A stretch of 64,000 nucleotides of DNA from Acidimicrobiia bacterium (GCA_022820925.1 JAJEEO010000015.1:1-64000); one strand, 5' to 3'. Positions 30,228 through 40,246 are shown, counted from the first letter of the stretch. The notes: generated from the sequence alone by a model not told the origin. Made by a program: numbers and translations.

Positions 30228-30708
30228 CGAAGTCGAGGTGACGGTCACCGTCAACGGGCGCACCCGCCAGTCCCGGGTGGAGCCTCGGCGGCTGCTCGTC
30301 GACTACCTGCGCCACGATCTCGGCCTGACGGGCGCCCACATCGGCTGCGAGCAAGGGGTGTGCGGCGCATGCACGGTGCTGCTCGACGGCCGCACCGCCC
30401 GCAGCTGCCTGCATTTCGCTGTGACGGTCGACGGATCCGACATCCGCACCGTCGAAGATCTCGCAGACCTCGACGAGCTGCATCCGATCCAGGAAATGTT
30501 CCATCAGAAGCATGCGCTGCAGTGCGGCTTCTGCACGCCGGGCTTCCTGCTCACGGCAGTCGAGCTGCTCGAGCGCACCGCCGACCCCGACGAGGCCACC
30601 ATCCGGGAGGCGCTGATGAACAACGTCTGTCGCTGCACCGGCTACGCCAACATCGTGGATGCGGTGGCCGAGGCCGCGGTGGAGCTGCGACGGGGGCACG
30701 GAGCATGA
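30220..30708 (+). CDS. 2Fe-2S subunit of xanthine dehydrogenase family (CoxS-like)
   Basis: GCEQGVCGACTVLLDG, CGFCTPGFLLTAVELLE, CRCTGYANIVDAV. Confidence 0.94.
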   Translation: MTDEVEVTVTVNGRTRQSRVEPRRLLVDYLRHDLGLTGAHIGCEQGVCGACTVLLDGRTARSCLHFAVTVDGSDIRTVEDLADLDELHPIQEMFHQKHALQCGFCTPGFLLTAVELLERTADPDEATIREALMNNVCRCTGYANIVDAVAEAAVELRRGHGA

Positions 30709-33068
30709 GCAGCGACACCCAAGGCGCGGTCGGGCAGAGCGTCCTGCGCCGGGAAGACGACTACCTGCTGCGAGGCCAGGGCCGCTTCGTCGACGACCTG
30801 CCCACGCCGCTCAACACCCTGCACCTTGCCTTCGTGCTCAGCCCCTATGCCCACGCCCGGATCACTTCGATCGACACGAGCGCGGCCCTCGCCCTCGACG
30901 GCGTGGTCGACGTGCTCACCGGAGCGGATCTTGCAGCCATGGTGAAGCCGATCGCCGCCCAGATCGAGCTGCCCGGCTACAGCTTCAACACCCGCGACGT
31001 GCTGGCAGTGGACGAGGTGCGGTTCGCGGGCGAGGCGGTGGCTGTGGTGGTGGCCGAGAGCCAGTATCTCGCCGAAGACGGCATCGAGCTGGTGGAGGTC
31101 GACTACGAGCCGCTGCCCGCGGTCACTGACATTCACGAGGCCACTGATCCCGCCGCCCCGCAGGTCAACCCGACGGTGCCGGGCAACGTCTATTTCGAAG
31201 GCAGATTCGCTACCGAGGGAGTCGCCGCCGGCTTCGATACAGCCGCCCATGTCATCTCCGAGGACTTCAACTCGAACCGCGTGACCGCTGTGCCGATCGA
31301 GCCCCGCGGGTGCCTTGCCGTGCCCGAGCAGCCGGCCAACCTGGTCTTCTACTCCTCGACTCAGATACACCACCTGCTGCGGACGGCCTTGGCCGAGTTC
31401 CTCGACGTTGCAGAGTCGAACCTGCGGGTCGTGGTGCCCGACGTCGGCGGCGGTTTCGGCATCAAGGCCGCTCTCTACCCCGAAGAGTTCGTCTGCGCCG
31501 CGCTCGCGCTGCGCCTGCGCCGGCCCGTCAAGTGGATCCAGGACCGCTACGGCGCCCTGCTCACCGACGTGCACGCCCGCGACAACCACTACCGGGTGGA
31601 GGCCGCGATCGACGACGACGGCATCGTGCTCGCGCTGCGGGCCGAGATTCGCACCAACGGCGGCGCCTACTCGGCGCTGCCCTTCGGGTGCACCCTCGAG
31701 ACCACCGGCGGCGCCCGCATGATCGTCGGGCCGTACCGGATCACCGAGTACGAGTACACGGCCACCGCCGTCGCAACCCACACTGCGCCCGTGCTGGCCT
31801 ACCGGGGCGTGGCCCAGCCGGTCTGCTTCATGGCGATCGAGGGCATCATGGACCGCATTGCCCGCCGGCTCGGGCTCGATCCAGCCGAGGTTCGGCTGCG
31901 CAACATGGTGCCCACCGCCGAGCTGCCGTGGACCAACATCGTCGGCGTCCGCTACGACACGGGCAGCTTCGTCGAGTCGCTCGAGATGGCGATGGAGATG
32001 GCCAACTACGACGAGTTCCGTGCCAGCCAGGCGCAGGGCCGACTCGTCGACGGCAAGTACCGGGGCATCGGCATCTGCAGCTTCACCGAGGTGAGCGGCA
32101 CGGGCGCCCCGGGCTGGCGTGCCCGTGGGCTGACCCGCCTGCCCGGGTTCGACAGCGGCACGGTGAAGGTGGAGCCCACCGGCAAGGTGACCGCCTTCGT
32201 GAGCCACGCCCATTCGGGCCAGGGCCACTTCACGACCTTCGCGCAGGTCGTCGCCGACGCGCTCGGGGCCCGGCTGGAAGATGTGACGGTCGTCGAGGGT
32301 GACACCGCCGCTGGGCCCTACGGCACGAACACCTTTGCCAGCCGCAGCGCAGTCACGGGCGGCGGAGCACTGATTCGTGCGTCGGAAAAGGCCAGGCTCA
32401 AGTTGGCGCGCATCGCCGCGTTCATGCTCGAGTCGACACCCGAAGACATCGTGGTCTCCGATGGCCGGATGCACGTCGCCGGCGTGCCGAGCCGAGCGCT
32501 CTCATTCCAAGAGGTCGCCGAGACGGCCTATGCGATGAACACCAGCGACCTGCCCGAGGGCGAGAGCTTCGGCATCGAGGAGACCGACTTCTACGACCCG
32601 CCCTTGGTCACCATGGCCAACGCCACCCACATCGCGCAGGTGGCCGTCGATGCCGCAGACGGCACCGTCGACATCGAGGGCTACGTCGTCGTGCACGACT
32701 GCGGCCGCGTCATCAACCCGATGATCGTCGACGGCCAGGTGATGGGCGGTGTGGCCCAAGGCATCGGCGAAGCGCTCATGGAGGAGTTCGTCTACGACCC
32801 CGACGGCGGGGTCCGCACGGCGACGCTGATGGACTATCTCCTGCCGAGCTCGGTGGACGTGCCCAACTACCAGATCGCTCACATCGAGTCGCCGTCGATC
32901 GACACCGTCGGCGGGTTCAAGGGCGTGGGTGAAGGCGGGCTGATCGGCGCAGTGGCCGCGCTCGTCAACGCCGTCGCCGACGCGCTGTCCGATCTCGACG
33001 TCAACGTCAACACCAAGCCGCTGCGGCCCGCGCTGCTGTCACGCCTCATCCGAGAAGCCGGCGGCTGA
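30705..33068 (+). CDS. Xanthine dehydrogenase family molybdopterin-binding subunit (CoxL-like)
   Basis: VVPDVGGGFGIKAALYPEE, AYRGVAQPVCFMAIEG, GFKGVGEGGLIGAVAALVNA. Confidence 0.93.
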   Translation: MSSDTQGAVGQSVLRREDDYLLRGQGRFVDDLPTPLNTLHLAFVLSPYAHARITSIDTSAALALDGVVDVLTGADLAAMVKPIAAQIELPGYSFNTRDVLAVDEVRFAGEAVAVVVAESQYLAEDGIELVEVDYEPLPAVTDIHEATDPAAPQVNPTVPGNVYFEGRFATEGVAAGFDTAAHVISEDFNSNRVTAVPIEPRGCLAVPEQPANLVFYSSTQIHHLLRTALAEFLDVAESNLRVVVPDVGGGFGIKAALYPEEFVCAALALRLRRPVKWIQDRYGALLTDVHARDNHYRVEAAIDDDGIVLALRAEIRTNGGAYSALPFGCTLETTGGARMIVGPYRITEYEYTATAVATHTAPVLAYRGVAQPVCFMAIEGIMDRIARRLGLDPAEVRLRNMVPTAELPWTNIVGVRYDTGSFVESLEMAMEMANYDEFRASQAQGRLVDGKYRGIGICSFTEVSGTGAPGWRARGLTRLPGFDSGTVKVEPTGKVTAFVSHAHSGQGHFTTFAQVVADALGARLEDVTVVEGDTAAGPYGTNTFASRSAVTGGGALIRASEKARLKLARIAAFMLESTPEDIVVSDGRMHVAGVPSRALSFQEVAETAYAMNTSDLPEGESFGIEETDFYDPPLVTMANATHIAQVAVDAADGTVDIEGYVVVHDCGRVINPMIVDGQVMGGVAQGIGEALMEEFVYDPDGGVRTATLMDYLLPSSVDVPNYQIAHIESPSIDTVGGFKGVGEGGLIGAVAALVNAVADALSDLDVNVNTKPLRPALLSRLIREAGG

Positions 33069-33099
33069 TTCTCCGTCGCCGCGCTGCTGATTGCTGCGG

Positions 33100-34506
33100 C
33101 TAGAAGGTGCGGTAGTACTCGCGTTGTTCCCAGTCGGTCACGGCTGCCCCGAATCGTGCCCATTCGGATCGCTTGAGGGTGACGAAGTAGTCGACGATCT
33201 CGTCGCCGAGCGTGTTGCGGTAGAAGCCGCTGCGGTCGAACGCGTCGATGGCATCGCCGAGTGTGCGGGGCAGCAGGGGCCCGGCCTCGGCCTCATACGG
33301 CGTCTCGCTGGGGGGCGGCGCTTCGAGCTTCGATTCGATGCCGTCGAGCCCCGAGAGGATCTGCGATGCAAGGTAGAGGTAGGGGTTCGCGGCGGGGTCG
33401 CCGGCGCGGTTCTCGATCCTGGTCGCGGGCCCCGGGGGCTCGTCGATGACGCGCAGCATGGCGCCCCGGTGTTGGCGGCTCCACACGATCCGATCAGGAG
33501 CGATGCTGTAGGGCCGGTAGCGCTTGTAGCCGGTGACTGTCGGCGTAGTGAGCAGGCAGGACTCGGGGGCGTGGTCGAGGAGCCCCCCGAGGTAGTGCAT
33601 CGCCATCTCCGAGAGCGTTTCGCCGGCCACTGTCGGGGCGAACAGGTTGCGGCCGTCGCCGACGCTGAGGACCGACTGATGGAGGTGCCAGCCGGCCGTG
33701 AAGGTGTCGTCGCCTGCTGGCCTGGACATGAACGTTGCATGCAGGCCCTGTCGCCTCGCTATCTGCTTGACAGCAGCACGGATCAGGACTGCTTGATCTG
33801 CCAGCTCGATGCCGTCGGCGGGAGCGAAGGTGAGCTCGACCTGGCTCGGTCCGTGCTCGGCCTCGATGGTCCTGGGCGGCAGGCCCAGCGCCGTGAGGTG
33901 GCGTTGGATTGGCTCGAGCAGCGGTTCGATCCGGTCGGAGTAGTCCTCAGCCAGCAGGTCCCAACCCGGGTGGACGCGTTGATGGTCGCCGGAGGACTCA
34001 TCGACGCGGTAGAGGTGGAATTCGATCTCGAGGCCGGCCCGCAGCCGCAGCCCTCGATCCGTCAGCTTCTGGTGCGCCTGGGCACAGATGCGGCGCGTCG
34101 ACAGCTCGATCGGAGCGCCCTCGACGCTGTGCAGGTCACTGAGCATCCACCCGGTCCCGTCCAGCCACGGCAGTACACGGAATGTGGCGGGGTCGGGGAC
34201 CATGACCATGTCGCGCGCCCCCATGACCGAGGCGAGCGTCGGGCCGCCGTCGGGCTCCCAGAGGCTGAACGCGTAGTGCTGGCCAGTGTCCTTGGTGAGC
34301 AGCGAAGCCGGAAACGCGACGCCATGGCGCAGCGCATGCGGCACCTGCGCCGCGTCGAGCACCTTGCCGTGCAACCGTCCGTGCTGGTCGGCGAACGAGA
34401 CCCGAACGCTGCGCAGCCCCTTGTCACGGACCTGGTCCTCGACCGCCGCCGCAGCGTCGGCCCAGTCGGCGTCCCAGCGATCTTCAGGCATCGAGGTGCC
34501 GGGCAT
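33100..34506 (-). CDS. Glutamine synthetase family protein (possible gamma-glutamyl-amine ligase)
   Basis: EIEFHLYRVDE, EAEHGPSQVELTFAP, TAGWHLHQSVLS, RIENRAGDPAANPYLYLASQI. Confidence 0.88.
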   Translation of the reverse strand: MPGTSMPEDRWDADWADAAAAVEDQVRDKGLRSVRVSFADQHGRLHGKVLDAAQVPHALRHGVAFPASLLTKDTGQHYAFSLWEPDGGPTLASVMGARDMVMVPDPATFRVLPWLDGTGWMLSDLHSVEGAPIELSTRRICAQAHQKLTDRGLRLRAGLEIEFHLYRVDESSGDHQRVHPGWDLLAEDYSDRIEPLLEPIQRHLTALGLPPRTIEAEHGPSQVELTFAPADGIELADQAVLIRAAVKQIARRQGLHATFMSRPAGDDTFTAGWHLHQSVLSVGDGRNLFAPTVAGETLSEMAMHYLGGLLDHAPESCLLTTPTVTGYKRYRPYSIAPDRIVWSRQHRGAMLRVIDEPPGPATRIENRAGDPAANPYLYLASQILSGLDGIESKLEAPPPSETPYEAEAGPLLPRTLGDAIDAFDRSGFYRNTLGDEIVDYFVTLKRSEWARFGAAVTDWEQREYYRTF

Positions 34507-34509
34507 CTT

Positions 34510-35847
34510 CTAATCCGCCAGCGCGGGCGCCCACCCTGAGGCCTCGCGTCGTCTGGTCTCGAGTTCGCGCCAAGCAGCGTCGAAGTCGTCGCCGGTGGTG
34601 ACGCCGTCGATGGCGCCAGGACCACGGAGCCCGCCGGGGTCGGCCGCACCGATGAGCGTGTCCGCGTCGGGCCGGCGGAGAGCGGCCAGGTACATGCGTC
34701 GATGGGTGCGGATGCCGACATCGGTGGGGCTGAGGTGCTCGGCGGTGCGGTCGAGGATCGGGCCGGGCGACTCGACCGCCCACTGATCGTGAACGTTGAT
34801 GTCGGCGCCCATGCCGGTGTAGGTGCGCTCGCGCTGCTCGACCGGATCGAACCCCCAATTGTTCGATCGGTCGGCAATCGGGCGGTACTCCGGCAGGGTC
34901 ACCTGGCTGACGCGCTGCTCGCGCATGACCTCGGCATCGACAGGGTCGCCGTAGCTGACGAACATCGAATACCAGTAGCAGCGGTGATCATCGATGGGGA
35001 CATGCCATTGGAAGATGCTCATCTCCCGGCTCATCGCGATCGTGATGGCGTTGGGGAAGATGCAGTTCGAGATCCGAACGTGGGTGAACTCGTCCCGGTA
35101 GCGGCGCAGCGTCCGGAATCGGAAGCCGAACGGCGTGGGTTCGACCGTGATGTCCGGCGCAGAGGCTTCCCGCATCAGCTCGGCGACGGTCACGTCTGTG
35201 TCCGCGATGGTGTCGCGGAACTGCAGCCCATAGGTGCCGTCTTCTGCGCCGAGGAAGCGATGCAAGAACGCGGCATGCGCCGGGTCTATGCCGACCTCGT
35301 GGGCCTGCAGCCAGTTGCACCCCCACATGCCCTTGAACGCGAATACCTGCGGGCCCGGCGCCACGAAGCAGTCCAAGCCGGGCAGCTCGGGCGGATCGCC
35401 CTCGCCCAGGAAGGCCCACACGATGCCGTTGCGCTCCAGTACCGGGTAGTGGACTTGGCACACCCTCGTGTGGAACGTCGACCCCGGCGGCTCTGCCGGA
35501 GTTTCGAGGCATGCACCGGTCACATCGAAGAGCCAACCATGGAACGGGCAGCGCAGACCGCCGTCCTCCACCCGGCCAAAGGACAGATCGACGCCACGGT
35601 GCGGGCACCGGCGCCCGATCATGCCCAGCCGGCCCCGGTCGTCCCGAAACAGCACGAGGTCCTCCCCCAGCAGGCGAACCGGCACCACCGGCCGGTCGCT
35701 GTCGAGTTCCTCGGTGAGAGCCGCCGGCTGCCAGTACCGGCGCAGCACGTCGCCACCGGGAGTTCCCGGGCCGCTCTCGGTCAAGAGTTGATTCTCATCG
35801 GCACTCACCATGCGAGCCTCCCCCAGCCGTGCGTTACGACGACTCAC
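34510..35847 (-). CDS. Rieske 2Fe-2S aromatic ring-hydroxylating oxygenase
   Basis: RRCPHRGVDLSFGRVEDGGLRCPFHGWLFD. Confidence 0.92.
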   Translation of the reverse strand: MSRRNARLGEARMVSADENQLLTESGPGTPGGDVLRRYWQPAALTEELDSDRPVVPVRLLGEDLVLFRDDRGRLGMIGRRCPHRGVDLSFGRVEDGGLRCPFHGWLFDVTGACLETPAEPPGSTFHTRVCQVHYPVLERNGIVWAFLGEGDPPELPGLDCFVAPGPQVFAFKGMWGCNWLQAHEVGIDPAHAAFLHRFLGAEDGTYGLQFRDTIADTDVTVAELMREASAPDITVEPTPFGFRFRTLRRYRDEFTHVRISNCIFPNAITIAMSREMSIFQWHVPIDDHRCYWYSMFVSYGDPVDAEVMREQRVSQVTLPEYRPIADRSNNWGFDPVEQRERTYTGMGADINVHDQWAVESPGPILDRTAEHLSPTDVGIRTHRRMYLAALRRPDADTLIGAADPGGLRGPGAIDGVTTGDDFDAAWRELETRRREASGWAPALAD

Positions 35848-35916
35848 CGTCGACTATCAGGCGATGCTAAGAGGCTGAGCCGAAGGGCGAAGCCGTGGCC
35901 CGAGCGGTGCAGTCAG

Positions 35917-37035
35917 CTAGAGGCCGAGGGCGACGGCGGCGCGCTCGGTCTGGGCGTCGGTGTCGCCGTGGCTCAGGCAGAACGCCCTGGCGCGCCTGGT
36001 GTAGAGCTGCAGGTCGTACTCGGTCGTGTAGCCGATCGCTCCGTGAACGGTGTGGGCGGCATGGACCATGTCGACCATCACCTCGTTCGCGAAGACCTTG
36101 GTGCCGGCGACCTCGAGGGTCGCGTCGCGTCCCTGGTCGAGCAGCCAGGCGGTCTCTGCGACCAGGAGCCGGCAGGCGTCGGTGTTGATGCGCATGTCGG
36201 CCAACCGGTGGGCCACCGCCTGGTAGCTGCCGATCACCCGCCCGAACTGCTGGCGGTTCGATGCGTACTCCGACCCGAGCCGGATCATCCCCTCGCAGCA
36301 GCCGACCGCTTCAGCAGTGGCGAGAACGGCGGCCGCGTCCAATCCGGCGTCGATTGCCTGCTGCGCGGCGCGTCCGCGGGCCAGCACGCCGCCTGCGGGC
36401 ACGGAAACGTTGTCGAACTCAACGTGGAACAGCGGGTCGCCGCCCGTTGCGCCATGGCGAGCCCACCTCACACCCGCGGCGTCGCGGTCGACGGCGACGA
36501 CCGCAGCTTCGCCGTCTGATGCTCTCAGCGACACGAGCAGCACCTGCGCCACGGACGCGCACGGGACCATCGCCTTCGCGCCCGAGATCGTGGCACCGGC
36601 GTCCGTCTCGGTGAGGACGCTCGCGGGGGCGGATCGTTCGTCGCGCCCGGCCGCGTCGGCCAGCGCTGGCGTGATCACTGCGTCGCTGGTCGCGAGCGTG
36701 CTCAACATGCTGCGCGTCAGCGCTGTCGGCTCCACGGCTTGGAGAAAGGCGGCCGCAAAGCCCGCCGTGGCGACCAGCGGCGTCGATGCGGCGGCCCGTC
36801 CGAGCTCCTCGCCGAGCAGGCAGAGATCAACGAGCCCTGCACCGCCCCCGCCGATGTCTTCGGGCAGCGCAAGCGCGGTCCAGCCGAGCTCAGCCATCTG
36901 AGCCCAGATCTCGGCGTTGACGCCGTCGGCACTCGCCTCGACCTCTCGCACCATGTCGGGATCGAGCGTGTCGGCCAAAAGGCGCCGGGCGCCGTCTCGG
37001 ATCATCTCCTGGGTGTCGCTGAGCATGAGATCCAT
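35917..37035 (-). CDS. Acyl-CoA dehydrogenase
   Basis: LALPEDIGGGGAGLVDLCLLGEELGRA, RQQFGRVIGSYQAVAHRLADM, HGAIGYTTEYDLQLYTRRA. Confidence 0.92.
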   Translation of the reverse strand: MDLMLSDTQEMIRDGARRLLADTLDPDMVREVEASADGVNAEIWAQMAELGWTALALPEDIGGGGAGLVDLCLLGEELGRAAASTPLVATAGFAAAFLQAVEPTALTRSMLSTLATSDAVITPALADAAGRDERSAPASVLTETDAGATISGAKAMVPCASVAQVLLVSLRASDGEAAVVAVDRDAAGVRWARHGATGGDPLFHVEFDNVSVPAGGVLARGRAAQQAIDAGLDAAAVLATAEAVGCCEGMIRLGSEYASNRQQFGRVIGSYQAVAHRLADMRINTDACRLLVAETAWLLDQGRDATLEVAGTKVFANEVMVDMVHAAHTVHGAIGYTTEYDLQLYTRRARAFCLSHGDTDAQTERAAVALGL

Positions 37036-37046
37036 CGCAGTCGCTC

Positions 37047-38222
37047 CTACCGGGGCAGGCCGAGGCCGCGCTGGGCAATGATGTTCCGCTGGATCTCGTT
37101 GGTGCCCATGGCGATCGGCTGCGGGATGCTGTGAACCCAGTGATCGTTCATGAGCCCGTCGAGCGGAGCGAGACCGTCACCGGTCGTGAGCTGTCCCCTG
37201 GCGCCCACGATATCGAGACCGATATTGCCGATCAGGATGTTGAGCTCCGACGAGAAGACCTTGCTCACGGCCGGGTCGACGTCGTTCGCGACGCCCGCCG
37301 CCATGGCAGAGACGATGCGGTAGCACAACAGCCGCGCTGCCCGGTACCGGGCCTGCAGCCGTACCAACCCCGACCGCACCGACGGACGCAGGGCCAGCGG
37401 CTGGCCGTTCTCGTCCTTCGTGGTTGTCGCGTACTCGATCAGAGCGTCGAGCAGCACCTTCACCCGCGCATGAAGCGCAGCCCCCACCCGCTCATGAGCC
37501 AGTGTGGAAATCGCGACTCGCCAACCGTCACCACGCGGACCCACCAAGCAGTCGTAGGGCACCTCGACATCGTCGAAGAAGACCTCGTTGAACTCCTTGG
37601 GGCCGCCCATCGAGTCGATCGGCCGAACCGTGATCCCAGGCGTGTTCATGTCGACCAACAGCATCGACAGACCCTGGTGCTTGCGCTCGCCCGGATCTGT
37701 TCGGCACAGCAACAGGCACCAGTCGGCTGCAGTCGCGTAGCTGGTCCAGATCTTCTGACCGTTCACCAGGAAGCACCCGTCAGCGTCGGTCGCCTTCGTG
37801 GACAGCGCTGCCAGATCGGAGCCGGCCTCGGGCTCGGAGAAGCCCTGGCACCACATGACCTCACCCCCAGCCATCGGCTTGAGGAACCGCTCCTGCTGGT
37901 CGGCAGTGCCGAAGTCCATCAGCATCGGGCCGATGTAGTTGAGGCTCATGTACTGCGGCCCACGGGGCTCGCCGGCCGCCCACATCTCCTCGCGCACCAC
38001 CATCTGGCGCCACACGTCGGCGTCGACGCCCCCGTGCTCGACCGGCCACGACATCGTCAGCCAATCCCGCTCCGCCAGCTTCATGCAGAACTCCCGGGTG
38101 AACGGGTAGATGCGGTCGTCGTCGTGAAACAGGCCCTTCCACCACTCAGGCAGCTCTGCGTCCATGAACGCCCGCAGCTCCGCCCGAAATTGCTCCGCCT
38201 CAGCCGGGAACTCGAACTCCAT
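37047..38222 (-). CDS. Acyl-CoA dehydrogenase
   Basis: WCQGFSEPEAGSDLAALSTKATDADGCFLVNGQKIWTSYA; likely start MEFEFPAEAEQ at 38222. Confidence 0.93.
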   Translation of the reverse strand: MEFEFPAEAEQFRAELRAFMDAELPEWWKGLFHDDDRIYPFTREFCMKLAERDWLTMSWPVEHGGVDADVWRQMVVREEMWAAGEPRGPQYMSLNYIGPMLMDFGTADQQERFLKPMAGGEVMWCQGFSEPEAGSDLAALSTKATDADGCFLVNGQKIWTSYATAADWCLLLCRTDPGERKHQGLSMLLVDMNTPGITVRPIDSMGGPKEFNEVFFDDVEVPYDCLVGPRGDGWRVAISTLAHERVGAALHARVKVLLDALIEYATTTKDENGQPLALRPSVRSGLVRLQARYRAARLLCYRIVSAMAAGVANDVDPAVSKVFSSELNILIGNIGLDIVGARGQLTTGDGLAPLDGLMNDHWVHSIPQPIAMGTNEIQRNIIAQRGLGLPR

Positions 38223-38468
38223 CCCCCACCTCCTCAGCGAAGAACGCCGGCAGCGGAGACCGACGCCGTACGACGACGTACGGTATTGCGGCACCGAGCT
38301 CACTGCGAGTTGTGCAGGGGCCGTCAGCACACCAGCGGTCACCCTGAGCTGATCCGACTCAGATCACGGCGGACCAACCGCCTTTGGCGCTTGTACGCGT
38401 CCAGACGATTGGTAGCTTCGGCAGCGAAGCGGACCGGCCAGCAATGGCAGGCCAGAGTGGGGGACGCG

Positions 38469-39311
38469 ATGCCGAAGCACCTGACCGACGCCCAGATCGG
38501 CCACTACCGCGAACGGGGCTATATCTCACCGGTCGATCTTCTGACCGAGAGCGAGGCCGCCGAGGCGCGGGCGAAGCTCGAGGCCTATGAGGCCCGCAGC
38601 GGCGGCCCACTCGGCGGCGCTCAGCGTGCGGGCGGTCATCTGCTGTGGACGTGGCTCGATGAACTCATGCGCCACGAGACCCTGCTCGACGCGGTCGAGG
38701 ACCTGATCGGCCCGGACATCCTGTGCTGGAATTCGATCTTCTGGATCAAGGAGGCGGGTTCGCCCAGCTACGTCGGCTGGCACCAGGACCTCGAGTACTG
38801 GGGGCTCGACAACGACGAACTCGTCAGCGCGTGGATCGCGCTCTCACCCGCTTCCGAAGAGGCCGGTGCGATGTCGGTACTGCCCGGAAGCCACCGAGAA
38901 CTGCTCTCCCACGACGAGACCTACCACGCAGACAACATGTTGACGCGGGGCCAGGAGCTCAAGATCGACGTCTCCGAGCGAGAGGTCGCGTCGATGGCAC
39001 TCGAGCCAGGCCAGATGTCGATGCACAACGTTCGGCTCGCACATGGATCGGGGCCGAACACCACCGATGACCGTCGCATCGGTGTGTCGCTGCAGTACAT
39101 GCCGACCCGGACCAAGCAGCGCCTCGTCGACTGGGACTTCGCCACCCTCGTCCGCGGCACCGACGACTACGGACACTTCGAGCTGACCCCGCGACCGCAG
39201 CGAGACTTCGATCCGGTCGCCGTCGAGTTCCACCAGCGAGCCGGCGTCGCACTGCGCGAACTGCTCTACCAGGGTGCCGAGCGTCCGCCCGAACGGGCCC
39301 CGACGCTGTAG
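38469..39311 (+). CDS. Phytanoyl-CoA dioxygenase (PhyH) family protein
   Basis: GWHQDLEYWGLDNDELVSAWIALSPASEEAGAMSVLPGSHR...HGSGPNTTDDRRIGVSLQYMPT; ATG at 38469. Confidence 0.9.
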   Translation: MPKHLTDAQIGHYRERGYISPVDLLTESEAAEARAKLEAYEARSGGPLGGAQRAGGHLLWTWLDELMRHETLLDAVEDLIGPDILCWNSIFWIKEAGSPSYVGWHQDLEYWGLDNDELVSAWIALSPASEEAGAMSVLPGSHRELLSHDETYHADNMLTRGQELKIDVSEREVASMALEPGQMSMHNVRLAHGSGPNTTDDRRIGVSLQYMPTRTKQRLVDWDFATLVRGTDDYGHFELTPRPQRDFDPVAVEFHQRAGVALRELLYQGAERPPERAPTL

Positions 39312-39329
39312 CTGCGCCCTGATGGTTCG

Positions 39330-39345
39330 TGTCGGAGGGGGGACT
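39330..39345 (+). repeat. Direct repeat of tRNA-Leu 3' end (candidate att site, distal)
   Basis: TGTCGGAGGGGGGACT identical to 43625-43640; ATGGTTC also shared just outside with a 4-nt gap. Confidence 0.7.
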
Positions 39346-39635
39346 GTCTTTCCGCAGGTCAACGGTGAGGTTGAGTCTCTGGTTCCCCCTAGTTCCCCCA
39401 GTTCAAGTTCCCGCGCCGAGTGGCTCGGCTCGCCATACAGACCGCAGGCGAACGGCAAAGTCTGTGAGTATCGGGTTGCGGGCGCCATCGAGGCCGGTCT
39501 GACCCAGGCCAAAGTCTGACTTCGTGTCTTTCGTTCGATCTGTCGGCCGGCTGAAGTGACGTCCGATCGGGCGGGAGCTCGGCCGCGAGAGCCAGGACAG
39601 CCCGGGTCGGCCGATGTCTGCATAGTGAATCGATT

Positions 39636-39664
39636 CATAGCCACATAGCTATCTTCTGGCTATG
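39636..39664. promoter_or_regulatory. Operator-like inverted repeat overlapping abiEi-like start codon
   Basis: CATAGCC (39636-39642)/GGCTATG (39658-39664) plus internal ATAGCTAT; TATCTT box ends 6 nt before the ATG. Confidence 0.65.
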
Positions 39665-40246
39665 ATTTCATACATAGTCCCAACAGCCATTCCGATCGCG
39701 TTTACGCACGCCCAGGCCCGTGACCTCGGGATCTCGAACCGCGACCTCGCAAAGCTGACCACACAGGGCGACCTGCAACGCATTGCGCGCGGCATCTACG
39801 CCCGCTCCGGACACGGTGTCGACCCAGACCTTCTCGAGCTAGCCCTGCGCAGCCCTCACACGACTCTCTGCCTCACGACCGCCCTCGCTCACCACGACCT
39901 CACCGACGAGATCCCCCACACAATCGACGCCGCCTTGCCGCGTCACCACTGGCAGCCGAAGACACGGGCTCCGGTGACCTGGCATCGGTTCGACCGCGAC
40001 ACCTTCCACATCGGACGCGACGATCTTCACCTCGCCGACACGATCACCATTGCCATCTACAGTCCGGCGCGCTCGATCATCGACGCCTACCGCCTCCGTC
40101 ATCGACTCGGCATCGACCTCGCACACACAGCCCTACGCCGCTGGCTCAGCCGACGCGGCAGCCATCCCTCCGAGCTCCTCGAGGTTGCCAGATCGTTCCC
40201 GCGCGCCATGCCAGCACTTCGCGCCGCAATCGAAACCCTTCGATGA
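39662..40246 (+). CDS. AbiEi-type antitoxin/transcriptional regulator (type IV TA)
   Basis: FTHAQARDLGISNRDLAKLTTQGDLQRIARGIYARSG; ATGA overlap with AbiEii-like gene. Confidence 0.85.
   Translation: MISYIVPTAIPIAFTHAQARDLGISNRDLAKLTTQGDLQRIARGIYARSGHGVDPDLLELALRSPHTTLCLTTALAHHDLTDEIPHTIDAALPRHHWQPKTRAPVTWHRFDRDTFHIGRDDLHLADTITIAIYSPARSIIDAYRLRHRLGIDLAHTALRRWLSRRGSHPSELLEVARSFPRAMPALRAAIETLR

Noticed and set aside
30642-32474. 610-aa minus-strand ORF opposite coxL
   Set aside because: Shadow of a clear molybdopterin hydroxylase gene; composition is His/Asp/Val-rich antisense type.
37131-38468. N-terminal extension of the PhyH ORF
   Set aside because: Antisense of the acyl-CoA dehydrogenase; the PhyH protein begins at ATG 38469.
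39401-39410. T-arm-like GTTCAAGTTC near the distal att-like repeat
   Set aside because: No acceptor, D or anticodon arms can be built around it; not called as a tRNA.
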